64,000 nt of DNA. Source: Thysanoteuthis rhombus. Its lineage: Eukaryota > Mollusca > Cephalopoda > Oegopsida > Thysanoteuthidae. The stretch spans positions 1,280,501 to 1,344,500 of the forward strand of contig OY735225.1 of the NCBI GenBank assembly GCA_963457665.1, read 5' to 3'. Below, piece by piece: positions 1 to 9,679 of this stretch; position 1 is the first letter of the stretch; each line of letters starts with the position of its first letter. A model generated the notes under the pieces. It saw only the letters and a list, made by a program, of their open reading frames with translations. It was not told the origin of the DNA and ran no database searches. Position numbers and translations under genes: made by a program.

Positions 1-2096
1 ACTCAACATCATTTCGTTATAACAGCAGAGAAACAAAAGATATAAATATATGATATAAAATATTGTTGATGGAATCGTGAATTAAATGACTTTGGTTGTT
101 GTTCATGTTCCAAGACTGGAACGTGTCATTGTGTTTTTTAAAATATTTTCTTACCCTTTTGTAAAATATGGACACATTTTTTTGAATGGACATTGATAAT
201 GGCCTGACGAGCTGAAATATATTTGTTTATAGAAAATACTCGTCAGAAATTTATTAAGTGATTTATTCTAATATGATTAATAATTCAAGTATCCTAATGT
301 CAAGTTTTTTTTCAAGTCTCAACTCATCTCAAACTATTTTAATGTGTGATGATCAGACATGAAGTCTTAAGAGTTTCTATGACATTATGGTAATGTCATA
401 ACAGGAAGATAAATCATCCAGTGAGATTAAGCAACATTAGTTGCAAGGACAAAGAGAATTTTTGGTGATATCCTACCCACATGTTCACTTGTGGGTATCC
501 CTACATTGAACTGACCTTGTGTCACACTTTGTTCTCAGAAGGGTTTGGACAAATAGGATATGATTAGGTTAGATGCTTAGAAGAAAACAAGTTAAATGTT
601 GCCAACTTGGAGTTTTTATCTTAGTTCAACTCAAGATAGTTTCAAAATATTTGCATTACAATAAATTAAGTAACCCCTATTTATGTGATAGTGTTCGTGA
701 TAAAATCAGTTTCAATGAATGTTGTTTCTGTTAAAAATGTGGTTTTTGGAAACCTAACCATGACATTGGTGTGGAAGTTGTTTTATCTGTTTAAAAAAAA
801 ACTCCCTGTTATATCATGGGTTACATTGACAGCTAATTAGATATACACCTTGTTTATAGATAGTGCACTCCTTACAAAAAAGCCTTTATTTTTATTACCT
901 GAACTGGTGATTGTTTAGTATGATACATTTTCAGGGAACTTAATTTGATATCAGATAAATCAACTCTCAAATCTGTGGATTGCTTGTAATTGGCAGTGGA
1001 ACACTTTAATGAATTGGATTAAAAATAATGGAATTCTTTTGAATGTTGAATAGAAAGAATTCATCAAATGGTCATTCCAGTTGAGCCATTTCCCTTTGAT
1101 AATGACATTTCAGTTCTTTTAATGAATTCAAGAGTTTAAAACTTGACCTAAAAAAGTAATAATGAATTTCAGTGATCAGCAAAAGATTAAGAGGTAATAA
1201 TGTTATTGAATAAAGTGCCTGCCCAATTAGAATCAAATGACTCCGGGTATAATCATTGTTTTTTTTTGTGTCTTAAATTCATATTATTCATCAACTGTCG
1301 AGAGAGGTAAGGAAAATTATGATAAATGTGAAAATTGCCTCCTTTGGTAATTGGAACGAATTTTAATCAAAAGAAGTGGAATGAATAATCAACCGACGAT
1401 TTATATTTAACTTTCAAGCAGAATTTGGAGATTACTTCCCTTGGATACACGAAAATTACCTCCCTTGAATGTTGATGAATAATCAATGATTAGACATTGA
1501 AAGAAATGGTAATCCAACAACTGGATGTTTCCTGTCAGGTTTGAAATCATTTTAGCCAGAAAGGTATTGAAGAAGTCAGGTCAACCCTCTTCTCAATACA
1601 CCGTGATGGTAACAGGCAAAGAGAGGCTTTTTTGCTGGTATGAATGAAATCCTTGCTTTTTATTCCAATTTCATTTTTTACAAAATCGAACAATTATGGA
1701 ATAAAAAGTATATTTACACATGAAATAGATTGAAGGTCTCAAAAGAAGTGACACCCACCAAAAGTTCAAAATACGTCGAAAAAACTGAAGTGCTGTTCAA
1801 GTCCATCCTTTTTTATTGAATGTTTTGAAATTAGTCTTGCATAGTCGGAGGCTCTTTCCTGCATCTTTATGTACACATCATAAAATAAATTTCCCATTTA
1901 AATTCTTATAATTGACAAATTATTCAACGACATCAAAAATCGTGGCCTCTGTGCTGCTGTTTTTTGTCAAGATGGACAACTAAGAACATTAACTCTTAAA
2001 TATTTCAAAAGAGTTACGTCCCTTTGGATATCCACAATGCATTCTGTCAACACAAATCACCTTCCTTCTGGTCTTGTGGCGGACTAAGCTTAGGTT
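1..2096. other. AT-rich flank, no gene found; family C fragments
   Basis: No convincing exon on either strand. Around 1000-1140 and 1290-1500 it carries fragments of family C, recognised by 'aattacctcccttg' and 'ggcagtggaacactttaatgaattg'. Confidence 0.5.
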
Positions 2097-2553
2097 ACTA
2101 AAACCAAAACTGTCGACATAAGTATCTTCAGTTTTCAAGTTGGTTAGGCTGGCTACGTGTATGTATGTGTATCATACTTACAGGCTACGCCAATGGAGCT
2201 ATCAATGGTAGAAAATTTGAACATTTACTCCTTATTATGACGACGAAAATCGTTTTTTATTTTTTTATAAAATATTTTTTATATCTCCTGAATTGGTTTA
2301 TTCGTGAGGGGTTCAGTTTGCAATCTAAGTTTATGCTTAAGCAAGTTTTTAGTTAGTGTTCTGTAACATTCACGTTCGTTTTTCGAAAATTCAGACTTTT
2401 TTTTAGTGATCTTTAACCAACAATAGATGGGACAGGTAACTTATTCACTGATCACCCCTTTTACTAATTTTTTTTTATTGACTCCTCCCACACATGGTAT
2501 GCTGCCAAAAGACTTTGGTCACATGACAGTTTCTATTGCATGACTAACCAGAC
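2097..2553 (-). repeat. family A dispersed repeat, near full length
   Basis: On the minus strand it starts with the family head (GTCTGGTTAGTCATGCAATA) and ends in ACTGTCGAC...GGTTTTAG near 2097. Internal GATCA-rich blocks match the other copies. Followed by a (TA)n tract at 2555-2604. Confidence 0.85.

Positions 2554-2554
<1 letters not shown>

Positions 2555-2604
<50 letters not shown>
2555..2604. repeat. (TA)n microsatellite
   Basis: About 25 TA/AT units directly adjoining the head of a family A copy. Confidence 0.95.
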
Positions 2605-2608
<4 letters not shown>

Positions 2609-2879
2609 GATCACTTTGTATTATGCTCTATACGCAAAATGTGAAAATAAATGTGAAGATGCAGTGTCAAATTCCTACAGTTGCAAGCATGGAAGATTGG
2701 AATTGGTGAGCTAGGTTCAAGTCTTTACGCTAATGCCCTTGGAAGAGGTAAGAATCCCCCCTATCTTCCTAGTAAATGTAAAATAGCAAAACTGGGAAAG
2801 TCAGACTCCTCATCCAACAACATTAGAGGCTGGAAAGAGTGAGGAAGATGTTCCTGAAAGTTGTGGTTAAGTAAGTAAG

Positions 2880-2952
2880 TATGATACGCATACATACACG
2901 TAGCCAGCCTAACCAACTTGAAAACTGAAGATACTTATGTCGACAGTTTGAT
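2880..2952 (+). repeat. family A 3'-end fragment
   Basis: Matches the family tail: cgtagccagcctaaccaact, then gaaaactgaagatacttatg and a final gtcgacagttt. Confidence 0.7.
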
Positions 2953-3104
2953 GAAGTCTTGATGGTTCTAGCAAGTAGGAAGTGGATTATAACATAATGC
3001 TCATGTGAAATAACCATGTGACATGCTCTATGGTACAAGAGGGTAGATGACTAGATGACTTACTGACTGACCGACTGGCACGCAACAATAATGATATTAA
3101 TCAG

Positions 3105-3475
3105 AAAGTGTCAACCAAAACTCTCAATATAGGTTTCTTTAGTTTTTAAGTTGGTCTGTCTGGCTGGTTGCCTACGTATGTATCCCATGTACTGCCAGTA
3201 CCAATGAAGCGAGATGGCGGAAAATCTAAACATTTACTCTTTATTTTGTCTAAAAAATAATCTCCCCCCTAACCTTTTGGGGGTGGGAGTGGAATTTTAA
3301 AAAAAGTATTTTGTTGACATAATAAGTAATGAATATCTAAATCTCCAACCCTCTAGCTCCTTTGGGCCACCTGTACACATGATACATACATACATACGTG
3401 CGTACATACATACGTACAGCCAGATCAACTAAAAAGCTGAAGAAACCCATTTTGGTGACAGTTTTTATTAACAGT
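3105..3475. repeat. two family A 3' halves in inverted, tail-out arrangement
   Basis: 3105-3290 is a minus-strand tail (gtgtcaaccaaaactctcaa onward). 3295-3475 is a plus-strand tail ending in tggtgacagttttt. The two tails point outward and form an imperfect palindrome. Confidence 0.75.
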
Positions 3476-3559
3476 TTCTAACTGGCTGTTTATGTGACTC
3501 CCATGAGTTACACAGGCTAAATTCACTAAGCAAATACATCAAAATTATCATTCTTTCTC

Positions 3560-3650
3560 ATTTATTGAGGGGATGGGATTCAATTTACAATGAAAGTTTA
3601 TGCCAAATCGGTCCCTTAGTTTGTGTTCATGTTTTTTGTTTTTTTTTTAT
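3560..3650 (-). repeat. family A internal fragment
   Basis: Contains 'caatttacaatgaaagttta' and 'tcccttagtttgtgttc', the family's central segment. Confidence 0.7.
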
Positions 3651-4109
3651 CCTGAATTTATAGTTCAAACCATACTGGTAGTATTTTCATCAAGGCAACT
3701 TCATTTTATCCCCACCACCACCGCTGCTTTATTTACAAAGTAAAAATCAGTGTATATGGGTGGCTGTGATTAATAATTTCCCTTGGAATGATATTTACAC
3801 GTACAGTGACTCAGTAAATTTGGACAGTAGTAGAGGGAGAATAAAACAACAATCATCATTGTATTTTAACACTGACTGCACTTGAACCCAGTATATATAG
3901 GCAAGTTTTCAGCTTTGCATATCACTGCCCACTGACTTTACCACTATTCTACAATTCTCTAGCTTTGGCTTGATCACTCTCTTCACTAGAAAAAAAATCA
4001 TTTTTTTCTATCTATAGGGAAAAAATGTGTTGAAAAATTTTTAATTCTTTTTATTGTTTCAGGAAGTTTCAGCACTCACCATTCTGTGCACTGAAGATCG
4101 GGCAAAGAA

Positions 4110-4290
4110 TGAATTGTCTGTGGTCAGGAATGAATGCAAGTGTTACTGAAAGAATAGGGCTATTGTCTATAATGCATTGCAAACAGTTAATTCACTTGGG
4201 ACATAGATTAAAAATTAATAAAAAGGGTATTGTCAGTGGTCATGAATTAACTTACATGTGCAACTGACAGAATAGGGCTATTGTATGTAT
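4110..4290. repeat. imperfect tandem duplication, unit ~120 bp
   Basis: 'gaatagggctattgt' occurs at about 4151 and 4271, each preceded by a related 'gtggtca.gaat' block. Confidence 0.55.
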
Positions 4291-4420
4291 AACTAGCATA
4301 ATACCCATAAAAAATGATGGCATTATTTACGTATGGATAAATTAAACAAATATATACTTTAATGTAAATCTATCAATAGCAAAAAAGAAAACAATTTATC
4401 GAACAAAACTTGTATCTCTC
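4275..4420 (+). repeat. family B fragment
   Basis: 'actagcataatacccataaa' followed by 'atggcattatttacgtatgg' is the diagnostic core shared with 15640-15800 and with minus-strand copies near 16.7, 30.7 and 32.5 kb. Confidence 0.6.
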
Positions 4421-4454
4421 ACTATTTTTTTCAATTCTTTATATTATCTGTTCG

Positions 4455-4842
4455 AACCTGTCACCAAAACCATCTACGTAAGTTTCTCTTGGTTCTTGAG
4501 CTAGTTTGGCTTACTGTCTGGCTGGCTATGTATGTATGACATGTACAGGCTGCACCAATGTGAAAGAACTTTTTTTGTTTTTTTCAAATTCCTTAGCAAA
4601 GTAGGATTTTTGTGGGGTGTTCAATTTGCAATGTAAGTTTATGCAAAATTGGTCCCTTAGTTTGTGTTTGCCTGTTTTGAGGAAATGGAGATTTTTTTCA
4701 CTGCCCAGAAAGTCAATAGTAGTAACTTTTTCAGTGATCATTCCTTTTCCTAACTTTTCAATTGATCACCCCTATCACGGCATGCTACAAAAAGTAATTG
4801 ATCGCATGACGGTTTTCTATTGAGTGACTAACCAGACCTGTT
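4455..4842 (-). repeat. family A dispersed repeat
   Basis: Full head (caggtctggttagtcactca on the minus strand) with an internal deletion near 4560; tail near 4455. Confidence 0.85.
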
Positions 4843-5460
4843 ATTCAATAATTTCATAACAATGAGGAGACAGAATTTGTTAAAAAACAAATTTCTATTT
4901 CAGTATGAAAATAACATTGGTTTTATACATGAGGAACCAGAGTGGAATTGTTTTCTGAGCTACTACTAAGACATCATAATCAGCAGTAGTAGTAGTTGTA
5001 GTAGTCATGATGTTGACACAGAGAGATGCAGTAAAACCTTGTTCCATCCATTACTCTTTTCTGTTTTGCTTTAGCGTATGCGAGCACGAAGACGACAGAA
5101 CCTTGCTTTATCCACTTCCTCTCTTTCTGTTTGCTTTAGCATGATAGAAACTAACAAACAGACAAAAAAGCTACATGGGATTTTACATAATAATATTAGA
5201 ATGAGTTGAAAAACAAAGGATTGAGATTAAATTCATCAAACTTCCACTTTTGATGATATTTTCTGTAATTCCTTCTGTATCACATAAATTCTGAATAAGC
5301 CCAGTTGAAGTGGAAAGGTTAAATTCAGATTTCACTGCCAGTTAACAACATCCTCTACCAGAAAAAAAAACTCTATTATCTATACCTTGCATAAATGAAT
5401 CACCATTGCCCACAGGTGTAGCAGAACTGATTTTCTAAGAAATTATCTTTGAATAACAGA

Positions 5461-5685
5461 TCTAAAATTATCCAAAGAAAATAAATCTAAAATTATCCAA
5501 AGAAAATAGATCTAAAATTATCCAAAGAAAATAGATCTAAAATTATCCAAAGAAAATAGATCTAAAATTATCCAAAGAAAATAGGTCTAAAATTATCCAA
5601 AGAAAATAGGTCTAAAATTATCCAAAGAAAATAGATCTAAAATTATCCAAAGAAAATAGATCTAAAATTATCCAAAGAAAATAGA
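5461..5685. repeat. 25-bp tandem array, 9 copies
   Basis: Nine uninterrupted units of 25 bp (tctaaaattatccaaagaaa + ataga), starting every 25 bp from 5461. Units differ only at the ATAGA/ATAAA/ATAGG end. No spacers, so not a CRISPR. Confidence 0.97.
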
Positions 5686-5744
5686 TCTTCTATTTAAAGT
5701 TATCTAGAAAATACCAACAAAAGATCCGGGCACTGTTGGTCCAA

Positions 5745-6020
5745 AATGACTATAGCAGACCAAGACATGATTTTTTTGAAAAAAAAAAAAAAATCAAATG
5801 GTTCCTAGTGGAGTATTCATGCAAAATTTTAAGTTTGTAGACCCAAGAATGTCACCAGGAGTGTTTGGAGATACAAAAACATACATAAGCAAAGAGCAGA
5901 AGAATCTGTAGCCCACTTGACTGGTTGATTTGGCAGGTCATTTGTGAGGTTACGGTGATTTGATTTATTTACTTCATGGTACTTCTCCAATGTAATAGTC
6001 TTTTCAAAAAATCTTGTCAT
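5745..6020 (+). repeat. family D dispersed repeat
   Basis: Parallels 17130-17380: 'gttcctagtggagtattcat' then 'gcaaa.tttt.aa.gttgtag.cc' and 'cccacttg..tggtt'. Minus-strand relatives are at 24440-24530 and 52095-52265. Confidence 0.7.
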
Positions 6021-6116
6021 AGTTATTTATAAACAGTTTGTTGTAAACCTTGCCAAATATTTTAATCTGAATATAATATATTCCAGACACGCAATAAAAG
6101 ACAAAATTATTAGAAA

Positions 6117-6561
6117 CCATCAACTAAAACTTTTACCAAAACTCTCAACAAAGGTTTCTTCAGTTTCTTAAATTGGCCTGGTTGGCTTATCATTTATGCA
6201 TGTATCATGCGTATAGGCTTCACCAATGGAGCTAGAGGGTGGAAAATTTGAACATTTACTCCTTATTATTCATAGAAAAACATTTTTCAAACCCCCACCC
6301 AAAATAGGTTTTTTTGTGGTAGGTTCAATTTTCAATGTAAGTTAATGCTAGACTGGTCCCTCAGTTTGTGTCCGACATCAGTCACGCTTATTTTTTTGAA
6401 AATTCGGGGGGGGGGGGTCACTGCCAAACAAAAGGTGAGAAGTAACTTATTCATTGATCACCCCATTTTCCAATTTTTTTAATTGATCACTCCTAACATG
6501 GCATTGTGCCAAAAGACATTAGTTACTTGACGGTTTCTATTGAGTGACTAATCAGACCTGT
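6117..6561 (-). repeat. family A dispersed repeat, full length
   Basis: Head caggtctgattagtcactca on the minus strand; tail ends in aagttttagttgatggtttc. About 445 bp, one of the most complete copies. Confidence 0.88.
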
Positions 6562-6774
6562 CTATAACTCTATCTGAACTCATGCCAAGAAAAAATAGTC
6601 AATTAATAATCCTTATTTCTTGAATGTATAAGACAAATGAATATGAGACAAGAAAGCCGAATTATGTTGTACAAGCTAATATTGCATTTAAATTTCAAAC
6701 ATTCTGTGGAAAGATTCCTCTTTTTGAAAAAAAACACGAACCAAATGTAAAATTAAGTGTCCACTATGAAGTTT

Positions 6775-7185
6775 AATTGTCATTATTACCAGAACACGTA
6801 ACTCTGAGTGGAAGAAGGTTTTAGGTGAGAAGCATTTTATCAAGAAACACCATTCTACTGAAAAATCTGATTTAAAACAGCTGAGAAAATTGTTTTGAAA
6901 ACATTGTTTAAACATCATTATTGCCAGATCACATGAACCTCAGCGTAAGATTTTTTAAAGTGAAAAGCATATTATCAATGAACTCCTTTCTGCTGAGTTC
7001 TAAGTAAATCTGACTTGAAAGAGCTGAGAAAATCAATTCTATTCAATTAAATACCATCATTTCCAGATCACATGACCCTGAGTAGAAAATTTTTCTAGGT
7101 AAGAAGCATCTTATCAAGGGAGGACACCTTTCTACCAAGTTTCAAGTAAATCTGACTTGAAACAGCCAAGACAGACCAAGCTACA
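6775..7185. repeat. ~137-bp tandem repeat, 3 degenerate units
   Basis: Units start near 6778, 6915 and 7050 with 'catcattattgccagatcac'-like sequence. Each contains 'gagaagcat.ttatcaa' and 'aa.tctgacttgaaa.agc'. Confidence 0.75.
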
Positions 7186-7289
7186 AACAGAGCCTTTCAT
7201 AGAAAGGTAAGGATACCTCTAAAAAATTCTTTCAGATGTACAAAATTAGAAAGAAAAAGGAATCTCAATCATCTAAAAAGCACTCAGAA

Positions 7290-7545
7290 AGCCCATACCT
7301 CTACCAATGCCATATACTAACAAAAAACTGAATGAAATCAGTTCATATGTATCTACGACACAGGAGAGGTAAACGTAAGAAAAGATTCTTGGATCAATGC
7401 CCAAATTTATTCAATTCGTCCTTGGCCCATGTCTTTTAAATTCATTCAGAACTTTTTGAGATACTGAGTGAATAAACAGACAAAGAGACCAACAGATAGG
7501 AGTGAATAAATATACCTCTTCAAATTTTGTTGGCAGAGGTAAACA
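7290..7545. repeat. 'GCAGAGGTA' repeat, MITE-like
   Basis: Starts 'acctctaccaa' and ends 'ttggcagaggta', a short terminal inverted repeat. Relatives at 12316-12520 and 23420-23660. A tail fragment lies near 7725-7760. Confidence 0.65.
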
Positions 7546-7759
7546 AACGAATACCTTGATTAGTGCAGGTTTTGATGTAGTATAGTAAAGGTATTGCGGT
7601 ACCAATTGATGTGACTAAGAATAAGCTGAAAATAAAAAATATTAGACTATGATAAGATCTTGAACAGTGCAGTTTAGAACAGAATGAAAAATTCTGGAAC
7701 AAATTAACCTCACTGATCAAGATATACCTATACCTCTTTTAACTTTGTTGACAGAGGTA

Positions 7760-8750
7760 AAAATTTGTTTTTGTAACATTAAAGAAAGACCATGTTTTTG
7801 ATCTGAAACTAGAATTCTGGACTGTGAAAAATAATCTGACCTTAATATAAATTCTAAATAAATAGATACAAGGCAGAATTTTTGCTTCAGTTATTTCATT
7901 TAATTAAACCAAAATAGTTGTAAATTGAGATTTTTTTGGTTTATGTAAAACAACTTTTTTCACATATTAAAACTTTACTGTCAAGTTTTTTGTCCAACAA
8001 GGCTTACTATACAGCCTTTTCCAGGCATGAGACAGTAATTGAAAAATATCATCAAAACATCCACACATGTAATAACGGAAGTGATTGATTGGCAATGTGT
8101 TTTTTATACTCTGTCAAGCTAAGGGACGCAACTGACATTGTAAAATAGAAGTTTATGTTCTGATGATGTAGTAAAAATGCTAGATTTGAAGAATAATAAA
8201 AAAAAGTCTCCAAGCTCAATGCAAAGCAAATATCTATTATCTACATGCATGATATGCGATGGGTATACAATCTTTATATTGCATATATATCATCATTTTT
8301 TTATGGCACGGTTAGACTTGTGTTTACAGAGAATCTTTTGTTTTAAATGACTTGCAGACTTTCTCAAAAATCATAACACCTGTCATAAGCTACCTTTCCC
8401 TGCAAAGGCAATGTACAATAAGAAATATTTCATCATAAATAGGTATGCAAGAACCATAAGTTTAATGGTGCGTCCACCATCTGTGGTTGTGGTAGCAGAA
8501 GGAGGAGGGGGAAGGAGATCAAGTAATCAATTGATCCTCCTGCTTGTAAGATTTTGTGATTTTGAAATATTCTGCGCTATTTACAGTAAAAATCATGAAG
8601 GGCAATTTTTGGCCATTTTTAGCTTTTGGCATCATTAGCAGATCAGCTGGTTAAAAAATGAATTTCTTTTAATGACATCACACCTCTTCCCATTTCTCTT
8701 GTTTGACGTAACCCAAAAAAAGAAGCGCTGAATAGTGTGGACACACCTAA
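7760..8750. other. no gene recognised
   Basis: AT-rich. A 75-codon open frame at 8411-8638 has a run of Gly/Arg from purine-rich sequence and no family resemblance. Confidence 0.4.
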
Positions 8751-8756
8751 AAAATA

Positions 8757-8838
8757 GATTCGAACCAAGAGACCAGAAATTGACCTTATAAACAATAGCG
8801 GCCTTCAGTCCTCCGTCTTACCGCTGAGCAATTTGTGG
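8757..8838 (-). repeat. tRNA-derived SINE head or class II tRNA pseudogene
   Basis: The minus strand has A-box-like TTGCTCAGCGG (8821-8831) and a perfect B-box core GGTTCGAATC (8757-8766). The spacing is ~20 nt longer than in a standard tRNA, Leu/Ser-like. No acceptor-stem pairing is visible, so not a functional tRNA. Confidence 0.6.
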
Positions 8839-8859
8839 TTTGAAGCTTAGCGCGCGGGG

Positions 8860-8865
8860 CACGTG
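8860..8865. promoter_or_regulatory. E-box CACGTG in candidate NEK1 promoter
   Basis: A palindromic CACGTG lies inside the only clearly CpG-rich patch upstream of the gene (GCGCGCGGGGCACGTG). It is a possible bHLH-ZIP site about 700 bp before the ATG; single hexamers are common, so support is contextual only. Confidence 0.4.
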
Positions 8866-8875
8866 ACTGTATTGG

Positions 8876-8889
8876 GTTGCCATGACAAC
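8876..8889 (+). promoter_or_regulatory. RFX X-box (GTTGCCATGACAAC) in candidate NEK1 promoter
   Basis: All 14 bases satisfy the RFX consensus GTHNYYATRRNAAC. It lies 11 bp after the E-box, inside a local CpG-rich patch and about 675 bp upstream of the NEK1 ATG. RFX factors activate ciliary genes through such sites, and NEK1 is a cilium-associated kinase, so sequence and context agree. The transcription start is not known; it probably lies just downstream. Confidence 0.7.
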
Positions 8890-8965
8890 AAATGCAACCG
8901 TCTAATAATTTACAATGACTTGAAAATACCTGCAATTATTACTTTTCTTCTATGAAAATGTGTCG
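8890..8965 (+). other. possible 5' non-coding exon of NEK1
   Basis: The X-box and CpG patch suggest transcription starts near 8890-8900. A good donor (TGTCG|gtgaga) ends at 8965, and a good acceptor (gtgttacag) precedes 9487. An untranslated exon spliced to 9487-9679 is a plausible model. Exact start unknown; an unspliced leader is the alternative. Confidence 0.3.
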
Positions 8966-9486
8966 GTGAGATAATCAACTTATGGCCATCAGCCAAACTT
9001 TATAGTTCACTAAATCTTTGTGTAGGATCTCGAGAAAACTTAATAACAAAAAAGAATGTTTATTTTTTGATGACCGCGCTCTTCAATGTAAACGATTGGT
9101 TCTTACGAAAAACAGGAACCAAATCAAGTAACCTTTATTGCTTATTTTATATTTAACTAAAAACAGACAAAACAGAAGCTGCGAAAGAGTTTATCATTTC
9201 CAGATATTTTCAGTATTGATGAAAGGGATTAAATATACACATCAAATTAGAATTAACTATTTCACTTCTGTTTCTCTGTACAACTGAATTTCGCTGAAGA
9301 AGAGAGAAAACGAAAATATGTTCAAATTGGATTCAAAATTATTTTTATCAAAAGAAAATAAACCAAATTAAATACGTTAAAGATATTGATCAGAAAATCT
9401 TTCCCGGGGAGAAGCGCAAGAGAGTGTGTGAGGGAATCAAAAGAAAAGAAAAGGAAAAGAAAATTGATCTTAAACTAGTGTTACAG

Positions 9487-9562
9487 GTTCCTCGTTCCAG
9501 ATTTAATAAAACCCTCACAGTTTCCTTAAACTGTGAAGAGAAGAATTGATGCTTACACCTCG
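9487..9562 (+). other. 5' untranslated part of the first coding exon
   Basis: It runs from a candidate acceptor (ttacag, ending 9486) to the ATG. The in-frame TAA at 9527 shows that it is not coding in the NEK1 frame. Confidence 0.45.
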
Positions 9563-9679
9563 ATGGGCAAATACGTTAAACTTCGTCGGATTGGTGAAGG
9601 TTCCTTTGGTAAAGTATTTCTTGTGCGACACAAAAGGACTAATACCAGATATGTCATCAAGGAAATTAATATGTCCGGG
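9563..9679 (+). CDS. NEK1: NEK1 exon 1 (first coding exon; residues 1-39)
   Basis: Encodes [20 protein letters not shown] and onwards to the VIKEIN lysine strand, so the glycine-rich loop and catalytic Lys33 are both here. An in-frame TAA lies at 9527-9529 and no ATG precedes 9563, so the start is clear; human NEK1 also starts four residues before V5. Donor GGG|gtaagt, phase 0. Confidence 0.93.

Noticed and set aside
5461..5685. CRISPR-like array
   Set aside because: Direct repeats are contiguous with no spacers, and the host is a eukaryote.
8757..8838. Functional tRNA gene
   Set aside because: Boxes are present but acceptor stem and anticodon arm do not pair, and the box spacing is too long.
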